Positions 1 through 9,236 of a stretch of 64,000 bases of DNA are shown in pieces; positions within the stretch are counted from its first letter, which is position 1; each line of letters starts with the position of its first letter. A model generated the notes under the pieces. That model saw only the letters and a list, made by a program, of their open reading frames with translations. It had not been told where the DNA came from and ran no database searches. The position numbers and the translations under genes were made by a program. This DNA comes from Podaxis mareebaensis (Eukaryota; Basidiomycota; Agaricomycetes; Agaricales; Agaricaceae), in NCBI GenBank assembly GCA_018524725.1, contig JAEUWP010000266.1:1-64000 (forward strand). Reading direction: 5' to 3'.

Positions 1-873
1 TCCAACCGGGCCTCCTCCTCGCCCGTCCCCGCATTCCAGATCCTCACCGTCCGATCCAACGATCCCGAGGCAACTCGTGCGCCATCGGGCGAGAAAGCGA
101 CGGAGGTCACCGAATCTGTGTGGCCCTCCAACCGGGCCTCCTCGCCGCCCGTCCCCGCATTCCAGATCCTCACCGTCCGATCCCGCGATCCCGAGGCAAC
201 TCGCGCGCCGTCGGGCAAGAAAGCGACGGACAACACCCAATCCGTGTGGCCCTCCAACCGGGCCTCCTCCTCGCCCGTCCCCGCATTCCAGATCCTCACC
301 GTCCCATCCCCCGATCCCGAGGCAACTCGTGCGCCGTCGGGCGAGAAAACGACGGAGGTCACAGAACCCGTGTGGCCCTCCAACCGGGCCTCCTCCTCGC
401 CCGTCCCCACATTCCAGATCCTCACCGTCCGATCCCGCGATCCCGAGGCAACTCGTGTGCCGTCGGGCGAGAAAACGACGGAGGTCACAGAACCCGTGTG
501 GCCCTCCAACCGGGCCTCCTCCTCGCCCGTCCCCGCATTCCAGATCCTCACCGTCCCATCCAACGATCCCGAGGCAACTCGCGCGCCGTCGGGCGAGAAA
601 ACGATGGAGAACACAGAATCCGTGTGGCCCTCCAACCGGGCCTCCTCCTCGCCCGTCCCCGCATTCCAGATCCTCACCGTCCCATCCCCTGATCCCGAGG
701 CAACTCGCGCGCCGTCGGGCGAGAAAGCGACGGAGGACACCAAATCCGTGTGGCCCTCCAACTGGGCTTCCTCCTCGCCCGTCCCCGCATTCCAGATCCT
801 CACCGTCCCATCCAACGATCCCGAGGCAACTCGTGCGCCGTCGGGCGAGAAAGCGACGGAGTACACCACCGAA
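1..873 (-). repeat. Tandem 126-bp WD40-coding repeats
   Basis: Seven copies with an exact 126-nt (42-codon) period have boundaries at 117/118, 243/244, 369/370, 495/496, 621/622 and 747/748; the first is cut by the window edge. Copies are almost identical at DNA level and keep the frame. Differences cluster at a few codons: the residues after GHT, the residue pair around the D of SGS-x-D-x-T, and the two residues before FS. This is the pattern known for HET-E/HNWD WD repeats, which evolve by concerted evolution with hypervariable binding-surface positions. The repeat encodes one WD40 blade each. Confidence 0.95.
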
Positions 874-3561
874 CCTCCATCCATGTAGTGTTCCATTGGT
901 CCCCATGAGTCAGGTAGGCCTATTACAACGCTTTGTAGCCTCATCTGTGTACGATAAACTTGACGCATCAAAGACTTCTTGGGAATCGATGCAAATGCCG
1001 ACTGGTAAACCTCAAAACAACGCTTCTGAATGCGCTCGAAGCTCAGCTGCAAAAATCGACGGGCATCATCAACGAGCGCTCGCAAATCCTTAGCCACCGT
1101 GATCTGGATTCGCTGCCATGACATCAGCACATGAATTGTGCTCCCTCATGATTAAGACTTACCGAGAGAGCGGCACTTGCACTGACAAGCGACTTAAGCC
1201 CTGTCTTCAGTTCACCAACAATACTCAGGCACTCCATCCAATACAAGAGGTAAGTTTTCAGGAACTTGCGCAGAGCATCAATAACATAGTTGATGGTGGG
1301 TGTGCTTGAGTCCTGGACCTCACTTAGATGCGTGGCCCAGTAAATGCATGCGTATTTGAGTGCTTCGGGGATTTTGCTGGGATCCTCGGGTGGATTTGTT
1401 CTGTGCATACGGGAAGTGAACAATTTTTCGGGAACATCACAGATGTTATACTTGAGCCGCCCGTTCATGAGCTCAAGGCATCTGAGTGCAAGTTCGGCAT
1501 GACCGCGGGCGGGGAGGAGAGGGGTGAATGGGGAGAAACATTTTGGCCGACAGCGTTTGGTATCTGTAAGGAATTCGGGGAAGGATGCATGAAATGCGGA
1601 GACGGGGGCGTTTTCTTCAGAAGGAATGTGAATGACGGAGCTGAATGGTGATAAGTGCGTCTTTGGCTCCGGTATCTTAGCCAACTCGGAAAGGGCCTTT
1701 AGTGACAACGGCTGTTGTAGGAATATGACGAACGAGACAAGGGTCTCCATCTGTGATAATTCTTCTTCTTCTCGCTGATTACAAGCTCGGGTAACAATAC
1801 CTCCGTAGAGCCCATCGATGGGCGAAGTTTGCTGCTGAGTCTTTGTGGGTTTGGTCAATAATGTGAGGCGCTGTTTGTAATTGCCCTCGCCGGCTCGAAT
1901 GTAGCGCACTGCCGTAGCCGCATGGACAAAAAGTTTCCCAGAGTCCTTGACAATTTGAGACAGTTCGCTATCGGGAGGCCACCCATCCTCCTTGTCAGGG
2001 TCACAGTTCCTCTTGATATCGTCCAGTGACGCCTTCACGTACGTCCGGATGTCGCCCTCCACTACGCTTTTCTCAACCTCGTGAAGCAAGAAAGTATTGT
2101 GGGAACCCTTCGACGAATTGAAGGCGGTAGTAATGGAATGATCAGCTCTACTGACGAGGAAGAACTTGAGGGGAAGGTCCGAAGGGGAGCTGAGAATAAC
2201 CCGGATGAGGCGGTAGACAAGGTTGTGGTCTGTACATTCGTCGAGGGCATCAATAACAACAATCTTGTAAACTCCGACCCGGCCACCGACGGCAGTCCGC
2301 AATGGGTCAACGATGAGCTTTTCGAACTGCTTTTTCACATCATTCAACTCCATCAAACCTGGATCCTTCTCGAGTGCTTTCACGAGCTCCACATTGAAAG
2401 GGAGTGAACTCTTGGCAAGGCCGTATGCAATGCCCAGGATGATGCGGCGCGCGTCCTTGGCTTTCTCCGACGCTCGAGAGCAAAAGAAACTTGCCCCAAG
2501 CATCTGCAGTTGGTTCAAGCGCTCGCACAGCGACTGTGCGATTGTCGACTTCCCGATGCCCGCCATTCCTGCAAGCCAGTGCACTTTAACACCCTGCCCG
2601 TCGGAAGCCTGGGCTTCCAACTCTTCAAGCACAGCGACACGTGTACCGGGCATGCACCCTGTGGGATCGCCATAGGCGGAGTGCCGGCTTTCATATGAAG
2701 TGCCCTCGGAACGAAGTCTCTCAATCAGATCTGTAATTGTATGAGAATCTCAACTTGTCATTCACAAGGGGCAGCCTACCAGACTTGGGCATCTGTTGAT
2801 GGAATATATGAGGCCGAAAGAGCTTCCTCAGGCGCGAAATCACTTACTTGTGGCGTGATGTGTAGATTTTCGATCATTATCGAGTCCTCGATCACAATGT
2901 GATGTGCACCCTGGAACATTCCTTGATTGTGCCCTTCAGGAAAAGCGAATTCAACATTTCTGACTATGGCATAAAATATGGAAAGGTAGCGCACTTGCCG
3001 GCTCATCTGTTCGTTGGGATTGGGACTCATTGCTGGGTGCTAGACAACAGATTGTAAGCAATGCTCAAAAGGCTAGCTGATGTGCGCTCAAGCTCACCTT
3101 GGATCGAGACCCGGGCGCCGTCTGTCTGCAGGATAGGTGGGTCTTGAGATATATTACTGATGCGTGCGTCTTGAGTTTCGACCATTGTCGGTTGATGTGC
3201 CGCAGGGTTGTGCGCATTCTTGAGCGTTGCTTGATCATGTCCTTCAGGAAGAACGAGTTCAGCATTTTTAACCAGGGTGCGAGATATGCAGAGATAGCGT
3301 ACCTGTAAGCTCATTCATCCATCGAGATCGGGACTCCGCGTTGGGCACTAAGCGATGGACTATAAGTCATACTCCAAGGCTGACTGGCGAACACTCGAGC
3401 CTACCTTCGAAAAAGACTTGGCTGTTACTCGCCTGCAGGATAGGTCGTTCCTGAGCTCGGTTCTCATTTGGGCCTTCAGGCGTTGATTCCTCCCTGCGTC
3501 GTTTAGAGTATGATGTACGGCCTTGCGGGGACGAGGGGGGACTGAGTTGTTTCCTTTCCAT
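1..3561 (-). CDS. NACHT-WD40 NLR (STAND/NWD family, HET-E-like), 3' end beyond window
   Basis: This is a fungal NOD-like receptor: a nucleotide-switched cytosolic sensor of the kind used in self/non-self or xenobiotic recognition. Proposed exons are 3561-3405, 3241-3098, 2933-2848, 2792-2780, 2730-1163 and 1112 to beyond 1; all phases agree. The N-terminus (about 135 residues) is basic and carries a tandemly repeated exon. The NACHT domain follows, with P-loop GMAGIGKST at about residues 188-196 and Walker B VVIDALDE near 290. A linker with the family signature LVDDARRF and LPDSW leads into WD40 repeats of the form VAFSPDGARVASGS..TVRIWN, of which at least seven are visible. The 1162-1113 intron (GTAAGT, CTGAT, GGCAG) joins NACHT exon to WD exon. 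The start at MERKQLSPPSS is the best Met in frame but is inferred. Effector class is unknown: no HET, patatin or PNP domain is seen. Confidence 0.85.
2780..2792 (-). other. Predicted 13-nt micro-exon of the NLR gene
   Basis: The exon ending at 2848 finishes in phase 0, but the NACHT exon starting at 2730 needs phase 1. A 13-nt exon between an ACAG acceptor (2793-2796) and a GTAGGC donor (2774-2779) supplies four codons (MPKS) plus one base and restores the frame. The same 13-nt stretch exists in the neighbouring gene at about 4782-4794, where it begins a longer exon and the GGTAAGC after it is read through. Prediction only, with no transcript evidence. Confidence 0.6.
2848..3561 (-). repeat. 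Tandemly duplicated exon-intron module inside the NLR N-terminus
   Basis: Two successive exon ends and two successive exon starts are paralogous. Exon ends: RPILQASNSQVFFEG before the donor at 3404 and PPILQTDGARVSIQG before the donor at 3097. Exon starts: HDQATLKNAHNPAAHQ after 3241 and HNQGMFQGAHHIVIED after 2933. The introns also match: both end in a branch site like AATGCTGAAC/AATGTTGAAT followed by a pyrimidine tract and TTCCTGAAG. Both breaks are phase 1, so duplication or loss of the module leaves the frame intact. A third related module with the same intron start (GTAAGTG-TTTCGC) lies in the adjacent gene at about 4795-4896. Confidence 0.7.
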
Positions 3562-4096
3562 GGCAAGAGTTCTCGCTGAGGTGAACGTAGGGAAATGGGC
3601 GAAAGGCAAGGTTAGGGCGTCAAAAGTGCTATATGCCAACCAAGTGCTTCGAGTTGCCTCGTGGGATCTGCTCCAAGGGCCCGGATTGGCTAACGTTTCA
3701 TGGAACATTCCGTCCAACAACACGTTCAGCCCGTGTTGAATGTTGATGGGCGTCAGAAATAAGGCTGTTCCACTGCGATCGTCCACACGGTCAGAGAGCG
3801 AGGACGCTTTGGTGACGATGAGTGGGCTGATGCGGTGACCACGGGGTGAGCACGGACAGACTGCGAAAATGTGCAAAATGTCGTCTTCACGAAGTGCCAG
3901 ACAACGAGGTCTTCGCAGGTTGGGACTTCTTCGTTGACAGCAGAGATTGATAAAAACTGTCCCCGATTTAGTACACTGGCATCATATGTGCCTATGTAGG
4001 TACTTACTCCTAACACGACCGGCCAAAGTTTCGAATTAGACGATATACGAAATGTTATTACATAATATCCAATATTTCATCCTTTCCCCCAGTGCC
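3562..4096. other. Spacer between NLR and its neighbour
   Basis: This stretch is upstream of the proposed NLR start and downstream of the neighbour's stop; both genes read leftward. It presumably holds the NLR promoter and 5' leader. A further in-frame run upstream of the chosen Met (to about 3876 on the minus strand) has no recognisable protein content. No clear TATA box was seen. Confidence 0.4.
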
Positions 4097-5886
4097 TCAA
4101 TCGGAGTCCTCGGACTTGCTCGACAATGCCATCGCCATCGCCTCCGTCGTCGTCTTTCCTAAAGTGTGCTTCTGCTCGCCATAGTCTTCCGCGATGCGTC
4201 CAATTTCTTTGTACAAAGCCTTTCGTTCCACTATCAACTCTGCCCACAACTCCAGATCAAACCCTCGTGCGTGGTATAGTCTCCCGAACGGTGGAGCATA
4301 GAGGAGTATGTATGACACTTCCCTCCCTTTGTACAGGAACCTGTCTTCGCTTAGGTCTTTTTATCCAATGAATTCAGCAAGAACACGTACCACAGGTATC
4401 CAAGTACAGTATAACCATCATGAGTCCTGACAAATACGCCATAGGTTCCGCAATATCCCTGACAAAAATTCATGGAAACCAAAACCCAACCTCAATTCAA
4501 CTGGGAACTCACCATCCAAAGTCCCAAAACGTCAACCTGGCAACTGCACCCCAATAAAAGAATAACATTCCACACCCGCCAGTAGCCAATCTTCTTGCCC
4601 GCCCCCCCCCCCGGCGCTTCCTCGTCGCACTCCTTGATCACCTCCATTCCCGCCAACCACTTCTCCATGACGTCCAGTCTTCTCTTCAAATACCTTGTCT
4701 GGTTTGCGAATGTCGGTACTTGCGCTTTTATTACTTGCTCTTTCAACTTTCCCAAGTTGTCGCTCTTAAGGAGCAGCTTACCGGACTTCAGCATCTGTCA
4801 ATGGGATATATAGGCTGGCAGCGCTTCCTGAGGTGCGAAACCACTTACTTGTAACATGTCCTGCACGGTTACATCGGCGTGGAATTGCATGTCAATCTGG
4901 GGAACGTGATGAGCACCATGCATGCAGAAGCACGATCCACAGTTTGAACGCCCACCAGGAAAAGATCGCAAGCACTGTTGAGGCTCCTTAGCATCCCTTG
5001 TATCGTCCCGGCGTCATTCGAAACTTCGGCTATACGGGTCACCGAATGTCGTTTTTGCAAGTCCTGGATAACTTTAACTAAGCGCTCGATATCTCTGTGA
5101 GGCTGCCAAAGGAAAATGAGATACGAAAGCAAGCAAGCGAGGCCAATACGCACGTGGAGAAACTTTGGACTCTCTCTTTCAACATATCCAATCCTCCTTC
5201 TTCTTTGTACCTTTGGACCAATGATAGGATTGTATACGATCTTGCCACGAGTTTTTCTAGCTCCTCCTGATTTGTGGATACTCCCTGCCGACCAAAATTT
5301 AATAGCGTTAATACGATAGGAATGGATTGCGCACTTCAAAGATCTCGTAAATCGTCTCAAATGTGGCTGCGACTGCTTTCAGAGGTAGGAAGAGGTCGGA
5401 ACATTCCTTGAGTCCTGCTGCTACGACCACCAATCCATGAAGGACGGTGCCGCCCACCGCTCTCGCTTTCCCAAGCAGCGGGTTTTGCTGTGAGGTCGGG
5501 ACCTGGACAACCTTCTCATATTCGTTACTGGCGGGCGGTGCCGGGGTTTGGTCATTTGGGTGAGTCTGAGGGGTCACAGGTGCAGTTGGGTTTGGGGGCG
5601 TTGTGAGATCGTGAGAACCCCTTAGAGCGGGGGTAGAAGCGACATGAGCTATTGGGGGACCCTCGGAGGTCTCTGGAGGAACAGAAGCGGTTTCGGGTTT
5701 TGGGGGAACTGGTGTGGTCGCAGACACGGAGGGTGTACCGACTCTTGAAAGGGCAGGAACTGCAGGAATCCCAAGAGCCAAGGCGTTTCTAGCGAGTGCA
5801 GAGGTACTGCGATGCTCCGGATTTCCCGCAGATTGGGCCGTCATATGTGGCTTTTCTTTTTTGAAAATTTTCGAAAAAAGGGGCAT
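4097..5886 (-). CDS. Unknown protein with NLR-type N-terminal helical domain, no NACHT/WD40
   Basis: Seven exons (5886-5335, 5284-5154, 5094-4956, 4896-4849, 4794-4513, 4458-4391, 4349-4097) give 490 residues with consistent phases. The start MPLFSKIFKKEK is the first in-frame ATG. A Pro/Thr-rich stretch (about residues 20-135) precedes a helical region (LLGKARAVGGTVLHGLVVVAAG, about 140-260) with VSTNQEELEKLV, which resembles the N-terminal domain that precedes NACHT in agaric NLRs. Next come coiled-coil-like residues and then a hydrophobic segment near WNVILLLGCSCQVDVLGLWM. The C-terminus is acidic (SSKSEDSD). It shares an exon-intron module with the downstream NLR gene. Exact function is unknown; a truncated NLR partner or regulator is only a guess. 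Confidence 0.65.
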
Positions 5887-6317
5887 TGTAAATCGAGAAG
5901 CGGGGGGTTGCGATCGATGGGGAGTCAACGAACAAGCAGTACTACTATCACTAGCCCAGTGTTTGAAAACTTTTCAGCCGCGAGCGTTTACCTCCTCAAC
6001 CAGTTAGCCTACACACCTCAAAATTTGTAGTATACTTGGGAGCTCTCCAGCGTACCCAATTAGGAATTTTTGAAAATTTTACATTGCTCAGAGCCTACAT
6101 GGATAAGCAATATCTGACGAGACCTGGTGTTTGAAAACTTTGTCACAGGAATGTCACGTCAAAATTCAACCTCCGCTGTTCCTCATGCATGCTGGTCAAT
6201 GGCCTCCTGTCTTGCACAATCGAAAATCCATTAGATATATGTATATACTACCTATAGAATATCACAAAATACTAGGTGTAATACGATTACTAGACGAGAT
6301 TATAAGAAAATTTTATA
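5887..6317. other. Intergenic, AT-rich
   Basis: Presumed promoter of the 4097-5886 gene and 3' flank of the SAP-like gene. AT-rich stretches near 6060-6090 and 6230-6330 include several TATA-like motifs. No gene is supported. Confidence 0.5.
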
Positions 6318-6993
6318 TTACGGTTGGAAACAAGGTTGAGAAGGGCCAGACACAGGTGTAGGATACGGACGAGAATGATATACCCACTCTGTAGGTGTGG
6401 CTTGGAGAGGAAATGCGTGATTATATTCATGGGAAGTCATGACTTGTGGTTCAGCAGGTCTAGGAGCGCGACCACGACGAGCCTGGTCAAAAAATCCAAT
6501 GAAACATGGATGTGACTTGTCAGCTGGGTTCCCATTGAAATGCTGCTCAATGCGAGCAAGGAGCTCCGGTTTCGTGGCTTTCTCAGAAATCCCTGGGAGC
6601 TGGATACGACCCGCGATAGCTAGAAGCTCCGGTTTCCGCTGGCTTTTCAAGGATCCAGAGAAAGTATGTGTCGAATGCATCATTTGGAGCCGCCGAGATT
6701 CATCTTCAGCAGCTTTGCGGGCCCGTTTTGCCTGAGCTGCCTTCTTCTTTGACTCCTTTTCAGCTCGAATTGCAGCCTCGCGTGCCCTTCGTTCACGTGC
6801 TTCAGCACTGGTAATGCACGAGATTCCGGGCCTAAAATAGCCGAGGATGAGAAGAATTGAGTACATGACACTGCTTCGGAATCGGAGGGACCACAGAGCT
6901 CCTCTTAGCCAAAGTACCCCCAGAAGTGGTGAAAGCCATGGGCCGTTGGTCCTCAGATGCCTTCCTCAAATACTGGTGCTCTATTGAAGACAT
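6318..6993 (-). CDS. Small SAP-like domain protein (hypothetical)
   Basis: Two exons (6993-6872 and 6831-6318) give 211 residues from MSSIEHQYLRKASED. After a low-complexity N-terminus comes a strongly charged helix rich in Ala, Arg, Lys and Glu (EARERRAREAAIRAEKES). A SAP-like helix-turn-helix follows, FSGSLKSQRKPELLAIAGR...GISEKATKPELLARIEQHF, then a Pro-rich tail. SAP motifs usually bind DNA or RNA; here the assignment is by pattern only. The acceptor can be TTTTAG (6832) or a later ACCAG, both in frame. The intron end and exon start contain a 38-bp copy of COQ1 sequence. Function unknown. Confidence 0.6.
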
Positions 6994-7029
6994 TTTTCCC
7001 CTCCACACACAGAATATCAAATCCATCAA

Positions 7030-7463
7030 TACGCTACATTAGACCAAAGGACCAAACCGCCTTTGGGGGCTAGCCCTCAGTGGAATGTGACGGCTGTGCA
7101 GTTTGTGGGTGACCCGTCAGTGTTCCCCCCTTCCCCTCACAGCCCTGGATCTTGGCGAGCCCCCTGGCCTCCAACGACCACTCCCACTCATACACACAGT
7201 CGTCCTCTGAGCATCTTCCAATTTGAGTACCATATTCTCTACATATTGACACATCCAAGCAAATAGACATCCTCTTCCTTACCTTACCCGTCACGCACTA
7301 GCACTAGGATAGGGTTTTGCGAGATGATAGATTGTCAGAGGCCGGCACGTCACGAAGAATACACCAATGAGCCATATGAAACCCTGCACAAATGTCCTAT
7401 GCCCAGGCTCAATACAAATATCCTCTCGAACCAAATTCATTGACATCGACCTATCGTTACATC
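7030..7463. other. Intergenic, no gene seen
   Basis: Spacer between the SAP-like gene's start and the F-box-like gene's stop. Short open frames here have no protein-like composition and no splice logic. Confidence 0.5.
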
Positions 7464-8686
7464 CTACAAAAACCACCAAGGAAGTCCGTGTTCTTTAACG
7501 GCCTTCTGGAGACTAACAAAAGTAGGTTGATCCTCGTTCCGCCTCCGACAGAGGTAACACGAATTTGGCTTGGACTTGCTCCCAGCAACCTGGAAATACG
7601 CCACCTGCAGTGATTTCATCTCTCCAAACCATTTAGTGGCTAAATCTTGCTGCTTTTCTCGGGATACTGGGGGTTTTGAGTCCAAATCGACCTGCACAAA
7701 TGGACTGGAAGACCAGACTAAGACGCGGAGGTTTGGAAGACCGGGCACGTAATTGAATTCATCCAAAATATCAACCTAAATAAGTGTATAGTCGTCAGCA
7801 AGTTATGTGAAATGTTTAGGAGGAAATTAACCCTAGATAAATGTACGTCCAATGCCGTCCCTACCAAATGCAGAACCTGCAGACATCGCAGATACGGAGC
7901 GAAGCCTGCGAGACTCGGTCGATGAAGAAAACCCCCAAGAGTGAAAATCCGGATATTGGAGAGTCCAGGGTTAATTCTATCAATTCTAGGGATACTGACA
8001 TCTTCCATCCTCATAGGCGCCCATGTGAGGTTGGTGATCGTACACTCGCGACCAGGAAGAACTTGTTCAACGGCGTTGCGATCACCAGCAAGCGATGTTA
8101 AATTGCGGCAGTGTGTGTTTGGGAAAGGTTCATCACAGTTCCACACGATGAAAAGAGATTTGAGGTCAGGTTGTGTGGCGAGGAAATCAAGGATCCTAGT
8201 ACGGAAGTTGAGGGAGTCGCATGCTCGATTGCATCCAAAGGTACGTAGCCGTAGCGATGTGCAGGCTGGAAAGATCTCGTCTGGAATACTGTGACAAAGC
8301 GTTAGCTCCTCGATGTTGTTCATGAGAGCGATGCTCTGGTTCAGGAGAGACCGATATCCTCGGTCATTGTCACGGAGAAAGATGCTGTGGTACAGGATTC
8401 GGACATGTTTCGCAAGAGCGGGGTTATGTTGAGTGAGGGTGGAGAAGAGCTGGGAAGCCCTGGAAATACCAATGGTGAAGGTCCTCCAAGTGGTTGGGGG
8501 GCAGCTGTCGTTTTTAATACGAATCTCGTGATATAGGAGCCTCTGAGCTTCTTGCCGGAAGCATGAAGCGGCAAGGCAGAGGTTTAGGAGGCGAGTGCGG
8601 CTGTGTCTTGCGTGATAGACAACCAAATTGAATATTTCTTGCGGTATATGCCCGACGTTGTCCAGCTGTTTGGGTTGTAGCGACAT
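7464..8686 (-). CDS. F-box-like protein (hypothetical)
   Basis: Two exons (8686-7847, 7775-7464) joined in phase 0 encode 383 residues. The start is the ATG of MSLQPKQLDNVGHIPQEIF; an earlier in-frame codon is TTG. IPQEIFNLVVYHAR...LLNLCLAASCFRQEAQRLLYHEI is a divergent F-box-type helical motif at about residues 12-60. It is followed by repetitive Leu-rich segments (HVRILYHSIF, IEELTLCHSI, LKSLFIVW, LQVLHLVGTALDV) as in agaric F-box/LRR-like proteins, which are thought to present substrates to SCF ubiquitin ligases. The same architecture (IPQEI...L, intron late in the gene) is seen at 26047-27247, so the two are probably distant paralogues. Confidence 0.7.
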
Positions 8687-8876
8687 TGGTGAAGGCAAGA
8701 GGTTTCAGATTGGAGTTCTCACGTTCTGGGCAAGTCAATGCAATGCACGCGTGCGGGTTGTCTTTGCTTTGACATCAACATTGCATGTATCTGCGGCCGT
8801 CAGACTACGCGTACGCAATGTGTTGAAGTCTCGACCTTGTCAGTGGGCGGGAGCCAATCCTGACTTTCCATGACCG

Positions 8877-8976
8877 TTTTAAGAAAGATAATGAAGTTAA
8901 AAAACAAAACAGTAGTGCCTGCACTATTTTAAGAAAGATAATGAAGTTAAAAAACAAAACAGTAGTGGCTGCACTA
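8877..8976. repeat. 50-bp tandem duplication next to a tRNA gene
   Basis: Two head-to-tail 50-bp units (8877-8926 and 8927-8976) differ at one base. Each holds A-runs that read as T4 and T6 on the minus strand. They sit immediately 3' of the minus-strand tRNA-Gly, so the tRNA's pol III terminator region has been duplicated. Confidence 0.9.
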
Positions 8977-8982
8977 CCCAAT

Positions 8983-9079
8983 GCATTAAGGGGGAATCGA
9001 ACCCCCGGCGGGTCGAACTCATCACTCGATGAGATTCGAGATATGGCAACGACCCAGGTTACCACTACCCCATTAATGC
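8983..9079 (-). tRNA. tRNA-Gly(GCC) with 27-nt intron
   Basis: The minus strand folds as a tRNA: a 7-bp acceptor stem GCATTAA/TTAATGC, D-arm GGGT-AGTGGTA-ACCT, and anticodon stem GGTCG/CGACC. The loop TTGCCA + T gives anticodon GCC, and the T-arm is GGGGG-TTCGATT-CCCCC. The exons total 70 nt plus the discriminator (8982). The intron lies after position 37 as in nuclear tRNAs and contains a CTCGA/TCGAG hairpin. T-runs downstream act as pol III terminators. It is one of three copies in the window. Confidence 0.93.
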
Positions 9080-9236
9080 CTGACAATCTGGACAATCTTA
9101 TCTTTTATCACCTAGCACCCCACAGAAGCTTCAAAGCACAACTTGGAGACCAACATCAAGTTTACCATTCAAAACGTGAATATCACATTAAGGGTCATTA
9201 GTATTGCGTGATACCCTAACAGATTAAGACCAATAT

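Noticed and set aside
1..873. Possible CRISPR array because of regular repeats
   Set aside because: Units are 126 bp, coding and contiguous without spacers, in a eukaryotic gene.
77..1093. Long plus-strand open frames (up to 338 codons) over the left edge
   Set aside because: They are antisense shadows of the 126-bp WD40 repeat array; the minus strand gives clear WD40 blades.
2081..2675. Plus-strand frames opposite the NACHT domain
   Set aside because: They mirror the codon structure of the NLR exon on the other strand and have no independent signals.
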